This document shows, one piece after another, positions 33,111 to 41,997 of a DNA stretch of 41,997 nucleotides (the first letter of the stretch is position 1; every line of letters begins with the position of its first letter). The notes below the pieces were generated by a model. The model ran no database searches and was not told the DNA's origin. It saw only the letters and a list, made by a program, of their open reading frames with translations. Where the stretch lies: contig JAACJO010000042.1 in assembly GCA_013368445.1 (NCBI GenBank), positions 1 to 41,997 of the forward strand. Reading direction: 5' to 3'. The position numbers and the translations under genes were made by a program. The stretch is from Leucocoprinus leucothites (Eukaryota > Basidiomycota > Agaricomycetes > Agaricales > Agaricaceae).

Positions 33111-34210
33111 CGGTTACAAGTGACCGCAGGAGTTATTCGGAGCTACAGTGATATCGTAAACCTGTATTACGTTGAAGAGAACTTGGCTAGTATAATAGCA
33201 AGATCATTGCAGTGTTTATGGTGGAGTGGAGTTACGAGAGGTGGGATACTTGCATCCCAGTCACCACAACCTAACTGGGAGCTTTGCGGAAAGTGAACAA
33301 AAAGCCCATGTATATTCGATGGGGCCGGAGACAATGTCTGATTCCAAAGTCGCATTCACTCACTCCGGATACATAAGAGCAGCGCTAGTAAATGATTGTG
33401 CCGGCTTACTTTACGATCGAAGGAACAGCCTTTCGGAATCAGACAAGCACTGGCAGGAGAGAGCCCCCATGACCCTAATTACTGGTTTTGATTGCACAAA
33501 TCCGGTCAAATCAGATATGCACAGCAATCCAGTGATAATGTCATTCAAGCTCTTCTTCGCGTCCAAGTATACGACGGAGAGGCACATGAGCAAATTGATG
33601 TCACCGCCCCATCGATAACTGCTGCGATGAATTGGTGACTCCCATTGAATGAGGATCATGAATGCTGCGCGTACGTAGACCTCGACGTCAGTGGACCCTG
33701 ACGTCGATCAAGCAAGTTCCGGCGATGGTAGCCTTTTTCTTTTCGAGCCACGGTGCTATTAGATGAGAATCTGTTCCGATCTTGTTGCTCTTTACCTCAT
33801 AATCCGCTGAAAGTGTACTCAAGGAGATCTATTCGATGTTTAATAATTGACTAGAGTAAACCATGTTGGATATTTTTTATAAGGATGAGAGTTAGAAAGG
33901 TATACTTGGCAGTGGCCGATGTGCGTACTGGTTTTTAAACCTGGGTACTCGGTGGCAGTCGGGAGAAGGCGGTGCTTCATAACTCGTTCGGGTGGTTTAG
34001 CCAGAGAACCCGGAAGTCGTCACGAGATCGCTGAACATTCCAGAAGTTGCAGATGGGGCTCGCCCCACAAAAAGATAGTAGTACTCTCAGATGAGGGTAT
34101 GGGAATAAGGGGACTGTATTTCGATCATCCCTCACAGCATGTTCCTTCTATTCCCTTCCTAGTTTGATTGTGCACTGGTGCTCATATAGCTGTTTATGGC
34201 TTGAAGAAGC
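33111..34210. other. Gene-free stretch
   Basis: No gene is recognised. A 130-codon frame (33226-33618) overlaps a similar frame on the other strand and has no motif. The last part is the promoter of the lectin at 34280. Confidence 0.4.
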
Positions 34211-34218
34211 TATATAAA
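34211..34218 (+). promoter_or_regulatory. TATA box of the solo lectin gene
   Basis: TATATAAA lies 62 nt before the ATG at 34280. Transcription would start about 30 nt downstream, near 34240. That excludes the in-frame ATG at 34226 and supports the start chosen from the paralogs. Confidence 0.6.
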
Positions 34219-34279
34219 GGAAAAGATGGCTCAATCGTTCGACATTCCTTTATCTCCAGAACATCTAGCAAGACTCATC

Positions 34280-34951
34280 ATGGGCGTCACCGACATCCAA
34301 TCCGGCCACGTTTACAGACTCACTAATGTTGGGAATACGTCGTGTGTGCTTGATCTGTCTGGAGCGGACAATCGCTCAGGTGAGTTCTTTGCCATACTGC
34401 TCGCATCTCGTAAATGCGCCTGACAACCCGACCACAGTCATCGGCTACTCCGATCACGGAGGCCAGAATCAAAGAGTGAGCTTTGAAATCCGTTGGCCAG
34501 GCCCCATCCCTTGGATGATCCTGACATTAATCTTACTGCAGTGGATGCTCGACCGCACAAGCGATGGATGGACCATTAGAAATCTTGGATCTGGGACTTA
34601 TGCCGGTGTAGAAAATTATAGTACTTCCAACGGAGCCAAAGTCATCGCCCTCGAATCGGAGCAAAAGTACTTCTGGCACATCTGGCAGGATGAACGCAAC
34701 AAAGAACACTTTAGGTGTGTCAACGTCCAGCCTGTTGCGTTGAGTCGGAATGTTGATTAACCTCGGCTCGATCAGAATCTCAGTACCACACGTCAAGAAG
34801 AGCCTTGATCTCTCGAACCATGGAAAAGGACCAGATATTGAGATCTGGGGCCAATGGGAAGGGCTGAACCAGCTCTGGACCTTTGATGAAGGTGAGTTTA
34901 TTGATGCGATCTTGGGTAACAGCGACACGTTCTAACATGCAAGCAGTTTAA
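34280..34951 (+). CDS. Ricin B-type beta-trefoil lectin, stand-alone
   Basis: Five exons: 34280-34379, 34438-34475, 34542-34714, 34776-34891, 34947-34951; 143 residues. The first exon is exactly 100 nt and the second 38 nt, as in both fusion genes. Trefoil features: SGHVYRLTNV, LDLSGADNRS, box NQRW, DGWTIRNLGSGTYAGV, third box NQLW. The protein ends FDEV: the last intron is in phase 1 and the final exon is only GTT-TAA in effect. In the fusion genes the same phase-1 intron leads into an SDR exon instead. The next gene, 1 kb downstream on the same strand, is a stand-alone SDR, so this pair looks like the unfused arrangement. A cytosolic or wall sugar-binding role, possibly defensive as for other mushroom lectins, is inference. 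Confidence 0.8.
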
Positions 34952-35925
34952 AGTCGGTAGATCTATGAAAAAGCTGTGGTATTCGTAGATATTTCATAAA
35001 GACCCAATTACTCTGCGGTTTGAGGAATTGAAATTTTCGGCCAGATATTAAGTAATATCCCTCAGCTTTGCCTCAAGTCATTGTAAATCTATTCGCAAGT
35101 CTGGAAGCAGCAGACACCACGGACTGCGGTTCATCGTGTTGGTGCTCGGCACTCAATACCCGGGCTGGTACAGGGTCGGGGACCGGAGGTCTTACATCTT
35201 TCGAGGAGAGGAGTATTGGATGTCGGGTTGAAGTGCCCACGTTTGTAAGGGGTGTGCAGCTTTGCTCTGTAAGGCGTCGATCCGGAGGGCTTGTGGGTCT
35301 GGACGACGGATTAGAAATAACTGAGTGAGGTGCGAGATTGTATAATTAGGTGAAAATGGTTCGGCTTATAGTAAGCTGAAATATATATAGTATGCTGCTA
35401 GGCGACTGACGAGTTCGAGAATACTGCTTTGCTTGGTTGAAAGCCAGACATTGTAGGTAATGACTGCCAAAGTTTATGTTTCCGGACCATTTCCAAAAAT
35501 TCAGTATTTTGCGGGCGGAGGTTCCGCCATGGGTAAAAGCAAAGTAGCCTGAGCTCAGTTTAATTAGTCTGCTTTGATGCGATCATGAAACGATAAAAAC
35601 CCGATCGACCCTGCCCCGCTATAACCCCTTTCTTCAGCGTTTCTGGTCTCTGCTTTCTGTGTCTTGCTCATCAGTGAACCACTTCATCCCACGCTCACTG
35701 CTTCTTTCTAACCCAAGACACCCCCATCACTGTGTTACAGTAAGGCTGACGTGAGCCTCGGGCTTCTGCTTACCAAGGGATAAATCATGCCATCGTGTGC
35801 GATAATTTCGCAAAACAGAGGGTCGTTTCAGAACTATAAGACCGCCGCAACCGGGAGAATCATCCCCTACAAACGTTGCTGCACATTACGAACACGCTAG
35901 AAGAAGATCCAGATATCAAGTTGAC
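34952..35925. other. Spacer between solo lectin and solo SDR
   Basis: This is the spacer that would have to be removed or transcribed through to make a fusion gene. No gene is seen. A small 86-codon frame (35068-35328) has Gly/Ser/Cys-rich composition without a motif. Confidence 0.4.
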
Positions 35926-37237
35926 ATGGCATCTACCAAGAAGGTCATCGTTGTGGCAGGTGGGCCTGAAACACTTTCCCCATACGGGTCTACATAATTG
36001 ACATTTACTCCGTATTCTCATAATCCAGGAGTTGGAAATGGTGGCGGAACAGGAGCTGCCGTTGCGTAAGTCGAGGAATCGGATCATGACCCCTGCCAGT
36101 TGGGCGTCGTTTGCTTCCGATGGCTAACATACGACCATTCTGCTTCCACCAGACGACTTTTCGCCAAGGAGGGCTACGCTGTTGCGCTTTTAGCCAGAGC
36201 TAAAGATTCGCTTATCTTGTTTGAGAAGCAATTGAACGAGATTCCGCATGGCGAGGTGAGTTCTAGTTCAAGCTCACCCTTAGCGCCGCTGTCTCGACAG
36301 GTGCACGCGAGCAATTGCGGAGCTCCTACCCCTTGATCGTTTCTGATCCAAATCAATTTCATTATCTTAGGCAGTTGCATTCCCACTGTCATCTTACTCT
36401 ACTGAAGCCATCAAGACTGCTTGGGCCTCGATCAAAGAACGATTCAAAAGCCCCTCTTACGAGATCAGGGTTGCTGTCTGGAATACAGGTTATGGGGTAT
36501 TCAAGAAATTCTTGGATGTCACAGTCGAGGACATCGAACAATCCATGCATGTCAACAGCGTTGCGGCTTTTGCGTTTTCTCGCGAAGCAATTCTTACTTT
36601 TAAGGAGAACTCCCTAGAGGGTGGAAATGGGAAACGAGGAGCGCTGATCTTCACAGGTGCTACAGCCAGTCTCCGGGGAAATGTATTCACTAGTGCATTT
36701 GCTTCGGGAAAATTTGCGTTGAGGGCTTTATCACAGAGTTTGAATAAGGAGTTTGGGAAGGAAAACATTCATGTGAGTCATCTATGCTTACTAGCCATCC
36801 ACACTTACTCAACAATGTGACGATAGGTTGCGCATGTAAGATGATTTCTCACACACAATGGCTACGTATTGACGGATTGAACCGCACTAGGTGATCATTG
36901 ATGGTGGTAAGTAATGTGCCAACTTCTTTAATTGTGAGCTGATGTGTGGCGTAAGTCATCCGCACAGAGAGAAATCGCGATAAAGGGTCCGAGTGGGAGC
37001 AGAACGAAGATATCAGACTGAATGCGGAAAGCATAGCGAACGTGAGTCACGATACAATCGCATCCGTTCGTACGGCTCATGTTTTATAGTCATACCTATA
37101 CCTAGTTAGGCAAGATAGATCTGCCTGGACCTGGGAGTTAGATTGTACGTAGAGACCATCATTTACCACTAGTGCACACTTACTGACACTGGACTTCGTT
37201 TTCTGTTCTAGTACGCCCTGCTCATGAGAAGTGGTAA
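35926..37237 (+). CDS. Short-chain dehydrogenase/reductase, stand-alone
   Basis: Nine exons: 35926-35959, 36029-36065, 36153-36255, 36371-36772, 36827-36835, 36891-36906, 36968-37041, 37090-37144, 37212-37237; 251 residues, the usual SDR length. It begins STKKVIVVAG with cofactor loop GVGNGGGTGAAVA (G12-A24), then LFAKEGYAVALLAR. The active-site region reads FTGATASLRG ... FASGKFALRAL. Aligned on LRG, the usual catalytic Ser position is Ala155, the Tyr position is Phe168 and Lys172 is kept. It ends WTWELDLRPAHEKW. Substrate unknown. The loss of Ser and Tyr means that even this form is not a textbook SDR, although the minus-strand neighbour has the same pattern, so it may be family-typical. 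Exons 5 and 6 are 9 and 16 nt. Confidence 0.85.
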
Positions 37238-37331
37238 AGGAGAGAAACAACGAGTCACATTACTTAAATGCCTTAAATTGATATCAATATTGTAGAAAGA
37301 ATCTATTTCGTATGAAACCATCAGATCATCT

Positions 37332-38567
37332 TCACCATTTTTCGTGTGCCGGGCGCACTACCCGCCAAGATTAGACTTGAACCCGATTATGGTGTATACA
37401 CAACGCACGATCTAATTCCCATGTCCAGGAGGAGCGATCTTGCTTCGTTAGGTAAACAAATGCCTGGAGGTGACACGACTCAGCTGTCAGACCATCATGA
37501 AGTGGCATGAGAGAAATGCGTACATCTGCGATGCTCTCAGGACTAAGTCGGATATTTGAGTTAGCCTCAAAGTTCCCAACTCTCTGACCCATCATTTGAC
37601 GTGTGCGGTCAGTGAGGATATCTGTGATTGTAAAAATATCTTGAGTATGTTTTCAGTAAATGAATGATATATAATTTCTCACATCCATCAATGATAACCT
37701 GGAACATTAAGCGGAAATGATATCAAAAGAGAACCCTTCAACAGAATAATAGAGCTTACATGGGAAACCTGAGGAGCTACGGTCAACAAATTTCAGATTC
37801 AGATACCGGGGGGAAAGAACATACATGTATATTATCCTTCCCGAATTCCTTTGCTAGGCTCTGAGAAAGTGCTCTAGCGCCGGATTTCCCGGCAGCAAAT
37901 AAGCTTGTCATGGGACTTCCCCGTAAGCTCGCTGTTGCCCCAGTAAATAATAATGTACCCCGCTTCCCAAGAGGTTCTTCGATGTCGTTTCCTTTGAATG
38001 ATAGAATAGCTTCGCGAGAAAATGCGAAGGCCGCGGCGGTACTGACTTCTAAGCTATTTGATACCTCTTCTGGGGTGATTTCCAAGAATGGTTTGAATAT
38101 AGGTTGCCCGGCGTTGAACACCGCGGCCCGAATATTGTACTCAGGAGCAGAAAACTTTTCTTGGACGGATATCCAAGTAGAAGATATATCGTCACGTGAG
38201 TAAGAGAGGAGAGGAAACGCTGCAGCCTGAAGGACAAAGTTCGCGTTAATTGCATACTAAGAGTACATTCAACTCACATGTCCCCCGGATCTATTGATTT
38301 CGTTTTCAATGTGGTGGAGTGCTTTCCCTTGGCGAGCCAATAGCGCAATGCTGTATCCTTCTTTCGCAAAGCGACGTCTATTGACTATTCAGTGAATACA
38401 AAACGGATCGCAATCCAAACCCACGCGACAGCAGCTCCCGTTCCAGCTGCGTTTCCTACACCTAAAATGTGTCAGTTCAGTAGATGAAAATAGAAGAGAA
38501 ACTCGTTGTATATGCCCTTACCTGCAAGAACAAGGACGCGCTTTGCGGTATTCGAGACTGATAACAT
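37332..38567 (-). CDS. Short-chain dehydrogenase/reductase, stand-alone, inverted neighbour
   Basis: Nine exons on the minus strand: 38567-38522, 38461-38425, 38377-38278, 38226-37825, 37768-37760, 37698-37683, 37621-37524, 37463-37409, 37357-37332; 262 residues. It has the same intron positions as the SDR at 35926, including the 9 and 16 nt exons. Motifs: RVLVLAG, GVGNAAGTGAAVA, FAKEGYSIALLAR, FTGATASLRG, FAAGK (Lys175 kept), DNIHVSHVIIDG, ILTDRTRQMMG, WTWELDLRPAHEKW. The ILTDRTR block is missing from the neighbour and both fusion copies, so this gene best preserves the ancestral form. It converges with the neighbour (94 nt apart) and diverges from the RING gene with only 140 nt between start codons. 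Exon 7 could start slightly further upstream. Confidence 0.83.
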
Positions 38568-38707
38568 ATTTGTGAAGGTCACAGTACAAACTATTATGGT
38601 GGTGAGGGTGAAGCCCAGCTTGACGTCATGACCAATCACATATCGCTTACCTAATATAAATAAATCTTAAGTAGCTTTCTTCTCAGTGTCTGTGCAATGC
38701 AACCAGC
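38568..38707. promoter_or_regulatory. Compact divergent promoter region
   Basis: Only 140 nt separate the start codons of the minus-strand SDR and the plus-strand RING gene. The stretch contains CTTGACGTCATG (38619-38630), whose TGACGTCA core matches a bZIP/CRE-type site and is a perfect palindrome. It also contains AATATAAATAAA (38652-38663), which could serve as TATA for the RING gene. Confidence 0.5.
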
Positions 38708-41700
38708 ATGTCGGGTTCTCCTACCTTCAGCCCACCCACGAAGAGGGTTAAGCTACAAGAGGATGAAGGATCGCTTAGCTTACCCGACGTAGGCCAAGAG
38801 ACCACTGAGGAATCGGACAACAATTGCAGTATCTGCTTACAAGCAATGGAAGATCGAACAGTCGTTCCAACATGTTCGCACGACTTCTGTTTTGACTGTC
38901 TAATGATATGGACAGGTGTTGATAACAATCCTCTATCATATGTGCTCACATTGATATTTTTCTTCAGCCCAGTCGCGTCGTTGCCCTCTTTGTACCCAAA
39001 CCATTGGAGAATATGTCATCCATGACATCCGGTCACGATTTGACTATCGTAAACAACACCTAGCACCGCTGAGATCTACTTCTCCGCAACTACTACTGCC
39101 TCCGCAAACTACAGCAGCGATAGAAGCTCGAAATTCTGCACGTCGAAGGAGGCGAGAACGCGAGCGCGAGAGACAACGACGTGAGGAACTTGATGAGCGC
39201 GACAAGCTCGAGCTTTCCATTGCTATGCGAAGGTGGATCTACAAACATGACCTCTACGCGAAGGCATGTCTTTTCTCATGCTTTATCCTTGTCACCTTGA
39301 GCCCCCAGTTTCCCGGGTCTAACCCGAGTCATGTTAGCATGTTGCCTCAAATTCATTCACCAAATTTCGCCCGTATCCTACGCCTGCCCAGTTCGCAGCT
39401 TCCCCAGATCTCATCTCCCGAACCACCTCGTTTCTGCGAAGAGAACTTCAAGCCTGGCACGGCCTTGATATAGAGGTATGCTATGCACGACACTTGATCG
39501 TGACATTTGCTCATTGAGATAGTTTTTAACAAGTCTCATCATATCCTTGATGAAAGCTATAGATATACGTTCGGAGTCGGCGGTGAAGCTGCTAGCCGAG
39601 TTTTTGGATATGGATACCCAATACGAGCCAGGAAACAGATATATTAATGCGGAAACACTTCGCTCACGGTAGGGTATGGTTCTTATTGACATTGATGAAC
39701 AGTTTTCATGGTGCTTCCAGAGGTTTATTCCTATGTCCGGTCGCCATATCGAGACTCTTTGTTTATGACAGTGTTGCACAGGTATGCCATATGACCGTGT
39801 CAATTATTAATTACTGCGCCTGTTCTGAATCAAAAAGCATCAGTATGAGCGCCCGCCTAATGTTTCTCCACCACCTCAAGCCAGGCGTCAAAGGACTAGA
39901 TGGGAAACACGGGAACATGGACAGCGAAGATCTCGCGAGAGAATGCCCTCTAGATCACCACCGAGATCGCCACAGCTGACACAAGATAGCGGACACGCTG
40001 TGAGCTTGGGTGAGGTGGAAGGGCTCGAGCGTTCTCAATTCTAGCAATTCCGGGTCTCCTTCGATTGACAGAGTAGTCCCAGTTTTAGCGTGAGTTGAAT
40101 ACTAAGATTTGGATCCGGCACAACGGCTTAACTCTCCGACAGTGCGAGTCCCGGAGCAACGCCAAGATAATCAGGGTCATCGTACTGCTGGGAGGACCCC
40201 CAGGCAAGATACCTCCGGTCGCTCTCGAAAGGGGAAAGAAAAGGAGGTACGCCCCTTTTACTTAACTAACAGACTATAATTGCGAAACTAGATAAATTTT
40301 ATGCCTCCATTTCAGCGCGCCTTACCTGAATCTCTTGCCCAAGGTATCAGTCATTTTCCAAGATGGCAATGGGCCCAACAATGCTTTGCAGGCGACGAGT
40401 CCCATATCTTGTCTCTCAACAGGCGAGCAGTCCCCTAACGCCGATGATCCCGGCGTGGAAAATACCGCATCGAGACAAGCCCGCGAGCGCGAAAGGACTC
40501 CTAACTCTGATGCGCTTGCGTCTCATCATGTGCCTCTTCACTTTACTGGCCTTTTCGAGAACTCTGAATAGCCTTCCATTGCGAAGGGCAGGGCGCCCCG
40601 CGGCTAAAGTCACTTTCAGAATCCATCCGGACCCACCTCTCTCTTGTGACGCCTTCTCGTTTACCACGCAATCAACATCATGACGGCCTACAACGTCGCA
40701 TGTCACCCAGTGAAAATTCACACTGTCCACTCCAGCGGCTACCTCTTCCCCAACGTCTATCAGACCCAGTGACCACTCTCATGATCAAACTGATGAAGGA
40801 ACACCAAGTCAGCAACACGCTACAGATCCTCATCATGGCATTGCAGATAATCATGGTGGGATACCGCTGGGACCTGAAATAACTCCGGATCTGGTGTCAA
40901 GCAATTCTCACCTCAGAGACGAAATAAGTACTAAAGCTGAGGACCTCCAGATCCCGACTTCTACCCCTCAGTCCGTGATACCAGCTCTAGCTCCTCCACC
41001 CACCGAACATCATCCCTACATGATCACCATTGCCAGGACGATTCCGCGAAAATTGCTGGTCTGATTTCTTCTCTCACAGCGTCTTCAGTGCCGCCCACCG
41101 GCGGAGTCTGCTGGACTTCTAACTCGTCCAACGACATCATTTAACGACTCCTCTGTGGTCCCCACGCCTGAACCCATCTAGCGCTCAGACACGCGCGACA
41201 CTTCGCACACACATAAATAGTGTTCAGAAAGGTTCGATCGAGGTCATCTGTTCATGCCTATTCATGTCAACTCACGTAACATATAGAAGTACATCAACCA
41301 CACGTGGGACCGGCCCCACCCGCGATGGCAACTCACGGCCCGCATGCTCCTCCCCAATCATAATTCATCATGATCGAAATCCCACGAGTCTTAGCCCAGA
41401 TTTTCGGGCGAAGCTGCTATTTCGCCTGCGAGAAGAAAAAAACAAGCAGGCGAGGATTCGAATAACGTGAGCACAGGTGTCAAAGAAGTTCAAGGGCAGC
41501 AATGTGACCCCTCCGCGATCGTGGATGTCTCCATTCCTACGTCAGAATTGGACAGAAACTCTCCAAACTATAATGTTGAGCTTACAGAAGCCTGCGGCGA
41601 TCAATACGGGATTGTCGTGATCGTACCGATGCGGAAGGTCTAGACTCTGCTCCCCAAAACACATCTGTGGATACTGCTATGCTAGAGGCGAGGTTGAGAA

Positions 41701-41759
41701 CTCGCGTACGCTTAAGGACGAAATTGGAGGAAGAGAAGCGTTTCAACGAGACTCAATAG
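38708..41759 (+). CDS. Topors-like RING finger protein, frame-disturbed
   Basis: Supported exons: 38708-38915, 38968-39263, 39338-39475, 39523-39668, 39721-39781, then from 39844. A C3HC4 RING finger spans residues 40-78 (C40, C43, C56, H58, C61, C64, C75, C78), after a basic TKRVKL signal. It is followed by an Arg/Glu-rich helix (RRRERERERQRREELDERDK) and the conserved blocks RRWIYKHDLYAKHVAS, SPDLISRTTSFLRREL and DIRSESAVKLLAEFLD. This resembles fungal Topors/ICP0-like E3 ubiquitin ligases. Intron 2 is GC-AG (AAG|GCATGT). Between 39653 and 39756 two opposite one-base shifts put 17 residues out of the conserved frame. The C-terminal half has coding-like low-complexity frames (about 40140-40250, 40735-41063, 41395-41520) and a last helix, MLEARLRTRVRLRTKLEEEK, ending at TAG 41757-41759. 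I could not join these parts into one model, so the gene may be decaying or the assembly may have homopolymer errors. Confidence 0.6.
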
Positions 41760-41997
41760 CGGTGGTATCAAATGTTTGAGGTGTGAACTCCGTTTCTTGC
41801 CGCTTGATTCTAGGCTTGATGGCATTTGCAATTGACTTAATACCTGTGTTCTGATTTGGTTATATCGGCCAAACTTAGTAGTCATTATCCCACTGACATT
41901 CACGAGCAAACAGTCCGTTTTAGTTCTATTGAATAGAACAAATGTGATTACATATAAGCGTCGGGGTTCGTTACAATAAGCTAAGATATATAAGTAA
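41760..41997. other. 3' flank of the RING gene
   Basis: No gene is seen. The stretch is A+T-rich near the end, with ACATATAAG and AAGATATATAAG, and no clear poly(A) signal or repeat. Confidence 0.4.

Noticed and set aside
34226..34279. Upstream in-frame ATG giving the solo lectin 18 more residues
   Set aside because: It lies only 8 nt after the TATA box, upstream of the expected transcription start, and paralogs begin at the position equivalent to 34280.
1..41997. CRISPR arrays, bacterial operons or integrons
   Set aside because: No regularly spaced repeats are seen, and the gene structure with many spliceosomal introns is eukaryotic.

Overview
This window is fungal nuclear DNA, most likely from an agaricomycete basidiomycete. 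Genes are broken by many short GT-AG introns of about 50-60 nt. The Ty3/gypsy polyprotein, the Topors-like RING protein and the HAK potassium transporter are all of types I know from agaricomycetes. No tRNA, rRNA or CRISPR array was seen. All exon models were built by eye from reading frames, splice motifs and paralog comparison; no alignment was run.

Layout. (1) 1-4845: the 3' part of a Ty3/gypsy LTR retrotransposon (protease end, reverse transcriptase, RNase H, integrase) with one frameshift and a putative 3' LTR. (2) 4846-6415: a major facilitator transporter whose first exon is missing exactly where the putative LTR ends. (3) 7857-8776 (minus): a stand-alone ricin-type beta-trefoil lectin. 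(4) 11047-15342: a direct tandem duplication of about 2 kb, each copy holding a polytopic membrane-protein gene; the first copy has a premature stop. (5) 15965-19328: xylulokinase with a long Gly/Ser-rich C-terminal insertion. (6) 20852-22821: a 13-exon gene fusing a beta-trefoil lectin to a short-chain dehydrogenase/reductase (SDR) domain. (7) 24332-27837: a 24-exon HAK/KUP potassium transporter, facing a secreted histidine acid phosphatase at 30239-28417 (minus). (8) 31123-33110: a second lectin-SDR fusion with the same 13-exon structure. (9) 34280-34951 and 35926-37237: a stand-alone lectin followed on the same strand by a stand-alone SDR, which is the unfused form of the same pair. (10) 38567-37332 (minus): another stand-alone SDR, tail-to-tail with the previous one. 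(11) 38708 to about 41759: a Topors-like RING gene with disturbed reading frames.

The most interesting content is the lectin/SDR family spread over 8-38 kb. Within one window there are stand-alone lectins (two), stand-alone SDRs (two) and lectin-SDR chimeras (two). Intron positions and phases match in all of them apart from one lost lectin intron, so the fusion history can be read from the DNA: the lectin's fourth intron (phase 1), which leads to the stop codon in the stand-alone lectin, instead splices into the first coding exon of an SDR. Both chimeras have lost the SDR active-site lysine that the stand-alone SDRs keep. They also share a new C-terminal tail, which suggests they work as binding proteins rather than as ordinary oxidoreductases. 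That functional reading is inference.

The remaining genes (xylulokinase for pentose use, HAK for potassium uptake, acid phosphatase for phosphate release) fit a saprotrophic or plant-associated fungus but do not form an obvious pathway with the lectin/SDR genes.
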